64,000 nt of DNA from Amylostereum areolatum (lineage: Eukaryota > Basidiomycota > Agaricomycetes > Russulales > Stereaceae): the NCBI GenBank assembly GCA_012932865.1, contig SAXG01000054.1, positions 124,001 through 188,000 of the forward strand, read 5' to 3'. This document shows, piece after piece, positions 57,401 through 64,000 of this stretch. The notes beneath the pieces were generated by a model that was given only the letters and a program-made list of their open reading frames with translations, did not search any database and was not told the origin of the DNA. The stretch's first letter is position 1; each line of letters opens with the position of its first letter. A program made the position numbers and the translations under genes.

Positions 57401-58544
57401 GATGGTGGTTACCACCCCATGTACAACGAAGATCACCAGTGATGGCACGGCCGACATTCTCTTTGACAAGGTATACCGACACTACGGCTTAGCAGACAAG
57501 ATCATCTCGGATCGTGGACCCCAATTTGCTGGACAGGTGATGCGTACACTCAACGAGAAGCTCGGGATCAAGTCCGCCCTCAGCACAGCGTATCACCCAC
57601 AGACAGACGGCCAAACCGAACGCGAGAACCAGAACCTCGAGCAGTTCCTGCGAGTATTCTGCAACTACCGTCAAGACGACTGGGTGAAGTGGTTGCCCTT
57701 CTTCGAGTTTTCTCACAACTCTCGCACCCATGCAGCTACTGGAAAGGCTCCCTTTGAAGTCCTCTACAGCTTCCTCCCGAAAATGTACCCATCCGTAAAC
57801 CCGTCCTCAAAGGTCCCCGCAGTTGAAGAACGCCTCCGTCAACTTGAAGAAGTCCGACAGGAGATCAAGGCCAGCCTTGCCCTCGCATCAGACTTGATGA
57901 AGCACTACAATGGCGACACGGTCAGCGAATCAACGCAGTTTGCCGTCGGAGACAAAGTATGGCTAGAAGGCAAAAACCTGAAGACGACGAGACCGAAAGC
58001 TAAGCTTGCTGCCAAACGATTTGGACCCTTCGAAATCATTGACGTCATCAGCCCAGTCAACTACCGCTTGAAGCTGCCGAAGACGTGGCGAATCCATCCA
58101 GTCTTCCATGCCTCGCTGCTCACCGCGTACAAGGAGACAGCCGCTCACGGGCCAAATTATGAACAGCCGCCACCAGACCTCATCGACGATGAAGAAGAAT
58201 ACGACGTTGAAGACATTGTCGACTCTAAACCAACTCGTAACAAGAAAGGTATTCAGTACCTCGTCAAGTGGGCCGGCTATCCCGACTCCGAAAACACCTG
58301 GCTCCCGCGTTCGTCGCTCTCAAAGGTTACCGACATGATTGACGCTTTCCACAAGCGCCATCCAAATGCGCCCCGCCCTGTGCGTTCCCTCGGCATCTCC
58401 TTTGACGATTTTCTCGCATCCACCCTTGCAGATGACATCGCGCTCCAGGCGAAAGCGCGTCTTAAAGGGGGGGTAATGTCACGGATCGCTCCATTTCTTT
58501 CTTCGTTTGCAGACCTTGTACACGCGACGCATCACGGCACATGA
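54450..58544 (+). CDS. pol: Pol polyprotein (PR-RT-RNaseH-IN-chromodomain)
   Basis: Open frame from 53985 to 58544, in the -1 frame to gag; the usable part begins around the gag stop. Protease: ALLDSGAEGIILN (~54675). Reverse transcriptase: FGLMNSPATFQAMMN and catalytic YMDDILVFT (~56010). RNase H: EVDASDFATGGILSQ (~56450). Integrase: HHCC zinc finger (HESPLAGHPG ... CATCQSTK, ~57120-57255), then D,D,E with STDFIVEL, DRGPQFAG and QTERENQN. Chromodomain near the end: QYLVKWAGYPDSENTWLP (~58250-58305), thought to target insertion to certain chromatin marks. Over 4 kb without a frameshift. The stop lies 67 bases inside the 3' LTR, so the last ~23 residues are LTR-encoded. Confidence 0.95.
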   Translation, partial: FLKRPPVASSGGGKGLLVSSSNRFAVLSSMHTCEQSYPPCLYLSTVTKNRQTPSITLKVKLIGRVTKREIDADALLDSGAEGIILNRSFVERKKLTTRKLENPFPVRNVDGTENIMGWVRDTTTQRIRIYSQDSKAYHEEEAEFFITDIGDHDMILGTDWLDEHNPTIDWQRDRVDMLRCPPSCTLSKPPVTNLATKPRKPSSVQSQRKVEAGKTPRTPLVLDDPFPEPTYVSWTPVPTYVIPARRVKGVRVRTVHRSPLPAQLFTEDDDERPMVFRDWEINGLRHAGILPETGGPNPDAVPIRAGFTKAQELAEHSKENARPQTFEDLVPPPYRDFAPVFDKKTSEQLPDRRPWDHAIDMKDGFEPKPCKIYPLSPSEQIELDTFLDDHLKKGYIRPSKSPQASPFFFVKKKDGKLRPVQDYRELNKGTVKNEYPLPLISEIVDRLKGAKIFSKMDVRWGYNNVRIKEGDEWKAAFKTNRGLFEPTVMFFGLMNSPATFQAMMNELFKDLIDSGKVIIYMDDILVFTRTMNEHRAIVRQVLQRLQDNDLFLKPEKCVFEQDSVEYLGLIISHDKIAMDPVKVAGIQDWPIPRTVKDVQSFLGFGNFYRRFIKDFSKVARPLFDLTKKDCTWDWSTDCQTVFDALKAVFTSSPVLVMPDPKKPYLVEVDASDFATGGILSQKGDDGHWHPVAYLSKALSEPERNYDIYDKELLAIIRALEAWRHYLEGAPDTVEIWTDHKNLEHFKTAQKLSRRQARWALFLTRFDFSLVHKPGISHRPDPMSRRPDHKDGVENDNKERVLLDPKYFQVRATRPGAVTSLGDVELRRRIRDCKTKDIEVVQALDAILRNGPRTLVKNLQEWNYEEGLVLFRGKVYVPADDELRRDIVKMYHESPLAGHPGRFKTYELVSREYWWPGMSVFVRDFVAGCATCQSTKTQSSRPHVDMIPNEVPDRPFGVISTDFIVELPDCEGYNAVNVVVDRLTKMVVTTPCTTKITSDGTADILFDKVYRHYGLADKIISDRGPQFAGQVMRTLNEKLGIKSALSTAYHPQTDGQTERENQNLEQFLRVFCNYRQDDWVKWLPFFEFSHNSRTHAATGKAPFEVLYSFLPKMYPSVNPSSKVPAVEERLRQLEEVRQEIKASLALASDLMKHYNGDTVSESTQFAVGDKVWLEGKNLKTTRPKAKLAAKRFGPFEIIDVISPVNYRLKLPKTWRIHPVFHASLLTAYKETAAHGPNYEQPPPDLIDDEEEYDVEDIVDSKPTRNKKGIQYLVKWAGYPDSENTWLPRSSLSKVTDMIDAFHKRHPNAPRPVRSLGISFDDFLASTLADDIALQAKARLKGGVMSRIAPFLSSFADLVHATHHGT
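58461..58476 (+). other. Polypurine tract
   Basis: A-rich then seven-G run followed by TAA directly before the 3' LTR; this primes plus-strand DNA synthesis in LTR elements. Confidence 0.85.
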
Positions 58545-58897
58545 CTTTCCTTCGCATCACATGCTCCAACGACGTCATTGCCCGGACTTCCGAACGGCGT
58601 TCCGTATCCTTATCTATGACATCATTGCTCCGGACCTCTGTCCTCCTCCCCATGACTCCTTTCTTATTGTTCCCCCCACTCGCACCACTATTGCATCGCA
58701 TCGCACCATCGTTCCCACTTGTATATAAGGACAGTATCCCTTTTCCCTTTTTCCTCAGACTGTCCATCTCGTCATACGGTACTGTAACGCACGTTGCACT
58801 ACCCTAGACCCCGGCACTCTCGAATCTATTCTCTTCTCGCTCCTCCCATCGTCGCGACTTAGGCGGTTCATCGGTCTCATAAACTGCGTTTCTGACA
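58477..58897 (+). repeat. 3' LTR of Ty3-type retrotransposon
   Basis: 421 bp matching 51802-52222. Its first 67 bases also encode the end of pol. Confidence 0.95.
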
Positions 58898-58902
58898 AAG
58901 GT
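58898..58902. other. Target-site duplication, right copy
   Basis: AAGGT, matching 51797-51801. Here the AAG|GT straddles a probable intron-exon border: coding in the DUF6535 gene resumes with GTC at 58901. Confidence 0.93.
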
Positions 58903-60473
58903 CCTCATCGTCCCCTACTATGCAGAGACAACATTTAACGACCCTGAGGACATATTCTGGTCTAGGTACCTCACGGACGCAGACAAGGTTGATGCAGCAG
59001 TAACCGAAAGCTTGAAGGGCGATGCAGATGGGGTGTTGATCTTCGTGCGTGTACCCTAGGCCTTTGGGGGATTCTACTCAGCTGATATCGGCATTAAAGA
59101 CGGGTCTTTTCGCTGCCACCGTTGCGGCCTTCATCGTCGAAGTTTACAAGCAACTCCTTCCCGATTCCGGCGATGCCACCGTGGACCTCCTCGCCGGAAT
59201 ATCCACACAGATCGCCTTCCTCTCCAATGGCACGCAGGCCCCCTATGTTTCTCCACGGCCATTCAATGTTCCCACTCATGCGATCCGGATTAATACCCTG
59301 TGGTTCGTCAGTCTCGGCCTCAGCCTGTTCGTCGCGCTTGCCGCGACGCTCATGCAACAATGGTCCCGACGCTATCTTCATGCAGCACGCCGCCGCGGAC
59401 CTCCTCATAAACACGGACCGGTACACATCCATCTCTATGATGGTATGAAGCACTTCAGGATCGAGGGGGCCGTAGAAGTCATCATCGGACTCCTCCACCT
59501 ATCTGTCTTTTTGTTCATCGCCGGCCTTATCGACTTCTTGTTCGTGATCAGCCCCGCTGTCGCGCGTGCTTTTCTTCCCTTCGTCGGGTGTGGCGCAGGC
59601 ATCTACATGGCGTTGACCGTGCTCCCGCTCATCTTCACGACATCGCCCTATGACACGCCCCTCACCCCGCTCGCCCGTGCCTTCTCCTTGACTTGTTTCA
59701 CGATTTTATGCAAAATACTTGATGGAGTCCAATTGGTATGCCGAAGCTTTAGGACGCTGCATGTTGTCTCCGTTTTCGTTGCTTGGGATAGCCCCAAACG
59801 CACCCTCCGGAACTTGGGCCGTACACGCAAGGCGGCGCTGGATTCTATGTCCAGATCTCCCTCCGCCAAAATGGCCGAACACGCTCTCCATTTTATCCTA
59901 AAAATGCTGGATGAGCCCTTAGAGGTAGAAGAATTTCTCGCGGGACTTCCAGCCTTTCTCAGGAGCAATTTTGTTGGTAAAAATGCGCCCAACACCGTCC
60001 TCCGCTGTATGCGCGGAGACAATTGCCGACTCCTTAAACACGTAACTGTTGTCCTACGGACGTGTCACAGCAGCGACCAGCTTCTCACAACCACATGGAC
60101 AATTCGTCGCCTTGATGTTTGCGTGAACGTGCTTCAAGACATACTGGCCTACCTTATGTGGTCATCGGAAGCCCGTTCAAGCCTGGAAAATCAATCTCAG
60201 AGCCTTGAGGCTTTGGCTTATCTCTACGTCGCCGAAGGCATTGATGAGGTTGTATCCCTTTGTCATCACCCGGATGCCTCCATTGCAGTGGCGGCAGCAT
60301 GTTCCCTTGGCCGATTGCGGTATTTCGTGATAGAAAGTTTTGCGAGAGTTGTCCATGGCAGTGGACTGCAGATAGTCTCGGCTCCAGACGTTTTCGCACT
60401 CGAACCGGCTCCGCGAGGACTCGTGCAACGTCTGGGGCATTTCGTCGCGATTTCCGACGTGCTGTCACAATGA
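58901..60473 (+). CDS. DUF6535 membrane protein, 5' end cut by retrotransposon
   Basis: Exons 58901-59044 and 59100-60473 are visible; the first has no start codon and must continue upstream, beyond the retrotransposon. DKVDAAVTESLKGDADGVLI runs across the splice into FTGLFAATVAAFIVEVYKQL, the signature start of the agaricomycete DUF6535 family. At least three further hydrophobic segments follow (LWFVSLGLSLFVALAATLM; VIIGLLHLSVFLFIAGLIDF; AFLPFVGCGAGIYMALTV), then a soluble helical C-terminus. The family function is unknown. Whether the locus is still expressed depends on the LTR element being spliced out as part of an intron. No frameshift is seen in the 1.4-kb second exon. Confidence 0.75.
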
Positions 60474-61750
60474 TGCCATCAGTCACAAATTGTGATCTGA
60501 CTAAGCACAAAATGTGATCCGGCGCGTCGCGTACGCGTCCTCAGCACGGCCGTTCTTCTGATGTTTGACGTATCGTTGGCCGGATTGTAGTCGTTCGAGA
60601 TTAGATATCTTGTACTATTATGAGCTCTGAAGGTCTCTGAGGTGATGAGAGGTAATACAGAGCAGTTTGGACCTCGAGAGTCATGAAAATCTACTCATTG
60701 CCGGTCTTTCACTGCTACTGAGTGGTTGCATGCACTGTTGTACGAGCACACCAACGTGGATTACCTTGCATGGTACTTAAGCTACAGATTACTCATGTTA
60801 ACTTGAAAATCTCGCTATGATTGTACATGTTACATGAGCCTCTGCAGTCCAAGCTTGCCAGTGGATGATTCACTTGTAGGTTACTTGCCTTGGAGCCCTT
60901 CACTCCAAATCACTACTAGAAAGAAGGCAACTTAAGCACTGATTTATCCCCTTCATTCTGAAAACTTGCGACCCCGGTTGCTTCAACTCTGGGAGTCTCC
61001 AAGTCATTGTCAGCTATCATGGTTTACTTTTGCCATAGACTCCTCAAATCAACGGCAGCGAGACTGGGAAACCTTACACATATGTCCTAAGGCATCGTGG
61101 ATCTCAATAGTATGGTATTTCCGATGCTTTTCCCTTCTCTGAAGAGAGGGAAAGAGGAGATCAGTGCATGGGGGTGAGGGTCACATGTTCCGAGATCACA
61201 TGCTCGTAACGCTTTTATCACGCTGTGACAGCACGTCGGAATCCGCAACGAACTGCCCCAGACGTCAGAGAGGAGGGTTGTGCATAGGTTCGGAGCAAGC
61301 CCTTGCTCCGGGCCGCGCTCCGCGGGCACCTCTGCAGAGGGGCTTGCTTCAAGATGCGCGTCGGACATAGACTTGATCCTCCTTCCTCCGTTCCTCCCCA
61401 CATGCATGGATTCACTCGAGAACCTGTAAATTTATCTTAATAATAATCATACCTAGCCTTTCAGACACTTTCCAACCTCAAGGGACAACTCGGAACTGCA
61501 TAGCCTTCCTTCCCAGCGGCATCACAGTCCAAACCCCTACATCGGACTCGCTGTAGAATCGGGAGCCCTCCATTCGTACAAAATCCACCTATCATATCAA
61601 TCTCACTGTCATGTAGCCTATCCATGCAATTTTGACGCACCCGTAAAATTCTACGGCGCTGAGCTCGTAGATGTCGAGCCGGTGACAGGACTGTAACGGG
61701 ATCACAGACCAGTGACACTGTGACGACGCGTACGCGACCGAGCTCGGAGT
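60474..61750. other. Intergenic, left part of small inverted repeat
   Basis: AT-richer than the rest and without a supported gene. 61,257-61,363 matches the reverse complement of 62,643-62,862 (separate entry). Confidence 0.5.
61257..61363 (+). repeat. Inverted repeat, left arm
   Basis: CCCAGACGTCAGAGAGGAGG ... TAGGTTCGGAGCAAG ... GGGGCTTGCTTCAAGATGCG. The same three blocks occur in order on the minus strand at 62862-62643. Confidence 0.75.
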
Positions 61751-62221
61751 ATGACATCGTCGACAATGGTGGCTCCCACCGCGAACGGCCTCCTCTTCAC
61801 GCCGTCATGGGATACTGTGTTCGCATCAGATGCCCTCAAAATCCCCGCCGATGTAAATATCAAGACCGACCTCATTGCCCAATGCCATCTCGTGGCTTCT
61901 CTCATCCTTTTCCTTCACCTCTCGCTTCGCGAGTTTGTTTGTTTCTTATTCGAGACCCCAATCACGAAGATCAAAACTCTCGCTGGAGAATTCATGGCGC
62001 ACCGTGCGGGATGGGTTTTCTGCCCCTCGCGTCTCTACGCCGCCTGGCATACACGGTGGCCTCGAAGCCGTCCTCACCTGCACAACACCATCATCAAGTC
62101 GTGCGCACGCGAAATCGGCCGACATCCCTTTGGCGTGGGCAAGGGGGTTCGTGGCCTTTGGGAGGATATTCTGGCACCATTGGAAGTTCCTTGGTTCGAC
62201 ATGGTGGAGGTAGGAGCTTAG
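61751..62221 (+). CDS. Unrecognised 156-residue protein between inverted repeats
   Basis: ATG-started frame. The N-terminal half has a hydrophobic stretch (CHLVASLILFLHLSLREFVCFLF) that could be a membrane anchor; the C-terminal half is basic (WHTRWPRSRPHLHN) and ends APLEVPWFDMVEVGA. No family is recognised, and an overlapping frame (61720-62298) is longer. Its place inside the inverted repeat could make it cargo of a small element. It may be a chance ORF. Confidence 0.3.
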   Translation: MTSSTMVAPTANGLLFTPSWDTVFASDALKIPADVNIKTDLIAQCHLVASLILFLHLSLREFVCFLFETPITKIKTLAGEFMAHRAGWVFCPSRLYAAWHTRWPRSRPHLHNTIIKSCAREIGRHPFGVGKGVRGLWEDILAPLEVPWFDMVEVGA

Positions 62222-62642
62222 GAGGGCGAGCGCAAATTCTCCCTCTCCTATCGCGCCGCGCGCGGACACGGCTCGTCCTCAATCAGAGAGTCACGTGACG
62301 GCGTATGTACGTGATTTCGACAGGAACCCATACACACCGACGTGTATACTCCTCCCACCTGCACTAATACACATCGAAAAATTCGTGAACCGTTCTATGC
62401 ATGTATGCGCGTATTGTGAACCAAGTTGGATACCAACCCGATCCTTGAATACTGAATAACAGAGGGACAAAGTTCACCTGCACATAAGGGTCTCTTGGTA
62501 GAGCTATAGTTTGATTTACAGGGCAGAAAATATATTATTGAAGAGCACAAAGCCTCGGGATACATACAAAAAACAAGTTCCGTGATATGGCATGGACCGT
62601 AAAGTCGAGAGGACGAGCTGTATACTCTCGACGGCAAGTCAC
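62222..62642. other. Intergenic, no supported gene
   Basis: About 420 bp between the 156-residue ORF and the right inverted-repeat arm; no motif or credible ORF seen. Confidence 0.4.
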
Positions 62643-62862
62643 TAGTATCGCGCATCTTGAAGCAAGCCCCTTCTGACAAAGGGCGGCGGAGCCGGAATTG
62701 ACTTTGAAAGAAGGCGGCTTGTTCCGAACCTAGGTTGTGCAGGGGTTTTGTCGCGTCTTTTTGCCTCCGACTTTAATCTCCGCTCGGTTCCTTCCGATAG
62801 CCTATCCCTCGGTCCCATCCTCATATCTCCCCTGCACAACCCTCCTCTCTGACGTCTGGGAA
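62643..62862 (-). repeat. Inverted repeat, right arm with 107-bp hairpin insert
   Basis: Reverse complement of the left arm, but interrupted by about 100 bp bounded by perfect 12-bp inverted ends, GTTGTGCAGGGG (62734-62745) and CCCCTGCACAAC (62829-62840). Confidence 0.75.
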
Positions 62863-62983
62863 CGAGACTAGACTGCAGAGAAACCCGTCCGCGTCATCCC
62901 GTCTTACCCCCGCTCTCAAGATCGTAGAGAAGACTAGTTACACCGCTCGACACTCAAACCTCTTTACCATCAACTTCGAGAAC

Positions 62984-63901
62984 TTGTCCTTCCAAGCTCC
63001 ATCCGCAGATACCGAGATCATCCCGCTGGACCAGGAGGATCAACTGCAATATCGTGTGCATCAAGTATGGCGCGTGGCGTACTTGGACAACATCACCTGC
63101 TTCCTTCGATTCATCTGGCGTATATCATCCCGCCCGTCCTCCATCCCGAAAGAGCACCACGATCGCATCTTCGAGACCGCGGAGATAATTTCCGACTCCT
63201 TTCGCGCAGCATACGTCTGCGAACGGGGGGTTCTGTGGAAGGACGGCGTAGATGACTTTGCGGGCCTCTGGGCAGAGATCAAACGGCGCCAAGAATCACG
63301 TTCTCTCAAAGAGACTAACGAAGAAGCGGACTACGAGCTTCCCGCGAGGCTTTTCGAGATAATAAGGCCCATCGCAGTGCTCGTTCTTCCCGGATTTTCG
63401 ATCCTTGACCGTGCACTCGCCTACCCTCTCCCAGACGTCACACATGTAGAAATCTTCTTCTTCCAAATGATGGGCGACGCTAGATACATCGTACCGTTCG
63501 ACCTCGCGCCATATCCAGAGGGTTATTCTACGCATTTCTCATCGGCATTGAAGGTTGGTCTGGCGTCCATTTATCTTCCCTCAGTATCTTCGTGGCTGAT
63601 ATTTCAGTACGCAATCCAGGTCAACGGAGAGACAATGGAACATATCGATGTTGTGGTGCTACCCCGCGAGATTGGGGAAGGTGTAAACGGTCGCACGAGA
63701 CATGACGTGGACCGCTTGGACAGCGCGCAAACTCGGGGGACAGCTACCAAACCACCGGACATGCTGGCACGAGACGCCGGAGGGAGCGGACGGAGTACCC
63801 TGGACGGAAAAGAAGGTAAGTTCGTCGCAATCCCTCCCATTGCAGTCCCCGATCTTCCCATGCAATCCAGGTCGGGCAAGCGATGGCTTGGAAGTCGATG
63901 A
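62984..63901 (+). CDS. Unrecognised protein, boundaries uncertain
   Basis: Long open frame without an ATG near its left end; it is open further upstream, so the first exon or start is unresolved. Protein-like content: QVWRVAYLDNITCFLRFIWR, DRIFETAEIISDSFRAAYVC, YELPARLFEIIRPIAVLVL, VTHVEIFFFQMMGDARYIV. A probable intron begins around 63554 (AAG then GTTGGTCT), and another GTAAG lies near 63,816, so the true gene is spliced and may run past the window. No domain recognised. Confidence 0.45.
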   Translation: MSFQAPSADTEIIPLDQEDQLQYRVHQVWRVAYLDNITCFLRFIWRISSRPSSIPKEHHDRIFETAEIISDSFRAAYVCERGVLWKDGVDDFAGLWAEIKRRQESRSLKETNEEADYELPARLFEIIRPIAVLVLPGFSILDRALAYPLPDVTHVEIFFFQMMGDARYIVPFDLAPYPEGYSTHFSSALKVGLASIYLPSVSSWLIFQYAIQVNGETMEHIDVVVLPREIGEGVNGRTRHDVDRLDSAQTRGTATKPPDMLARDAGGSGRSTLDGKEGKFVAIPPIAVPDLPMQSRSGKRWLGSR

Positions 63902-64000
63902 ACTAGAAGGCGGGCTGAGCGTGGCTGAGATCGCTCTCAAACGTTCAGAAATTGGCAGCTGTGCGCCGACTCCCGAGAACTTGAGGACTCATCCCACGCA

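Larger units (their letters stand above)
51802..58897 (+). mobile_element. Complete Ty3/Gypsy chromovirus LTR retrotransposon
   Basis: 7,096 bp with equal 421-bp LTRs, 5-bp target duplication AAGGT, gag with zinc knuckle, pol in the order protease, reverse transcriptase, RNase H, integrase, chromodomain, and a polypurine tract before the 3' LTR. LTR identity and intact frames point to recent insertion. It is inserted at what appears to be the 3' splice site of a DUF6535 gene. Order and chromodomain place it with fungal chromoviruses; the self-complementary primer site suggests the Tf1/sushi type of priming. Confidence 0.95.

Overview
The window looks like nuclear DNA of a white-rot basidiomycete (Agaricomycetes, probably Polyporales). 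It has laccase genes with twelve short exons, 50-75 nt GT-AG introns, compact eukaryotic genes on both strands, F-box and DUF6535 families, and a Ty3-type chromovirus. Exons were placed by hand from splice signals, reading-frame continuity and comparison between paralogues inside the window.

Layout. 1-9,680 holds an F-box gene fragment, a paralogue of an unnamed fungal family ('family X'), an anthranilate phosphoribosyltransferase gene (TRP4/trpD) and laccase copy 1. The same four genes recur in mirror order at 28,100-38,353 (laccase 2, trpD 2, family X, F-box), so the window carries a large diverged inverted duplication around a mostly unique ~18 kb core. The core (10,336-27,532) holds housekeeping genes: tRNA ligase Trl1, ROT1, proteasome subunit PRE7 and an Ssr4-like SWI/SNF-RSC subunit. 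It also holds a helical-repeat/CHAT caspase-like gene and a third family X copy. After the duplication come a 2OG-Fe(II) oxygenase, a DUF6535 relic, a third laccase with duplicated promoter (direct repeat of copy 1), and an F-box gene. At 51,802-58,897 sits a complete LTR retrotransposon with equal 421-bp LTRs and a 5-bp target duplication, placed at what looks like a splice acceptor of a DUF6535 gene. The right end holds two unrecognised ORFs and a small inverted-repeat structure.

Two points matter most. First, the retrotransposon has features of Tf1-like self-priming: ten bases at the predicted transcript 5' end are exactly complementary to the sequence just after the 5' LTR. Its leader is one long open frame in phase with gag, with no in-frame AUG and a single TAG. 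Second, many host genes, including normally essential single-copy ones (Trl1, PRE7), carry single-base frameshifts, mostly +1, while others nearby are clean. This fits residual assembly indels better than genuine gene death, so the frameshifted laccases and family X copies should not yet be called pseudogenes.

Stretches not listed as genes were examined and are described where longer than about 300 bases.
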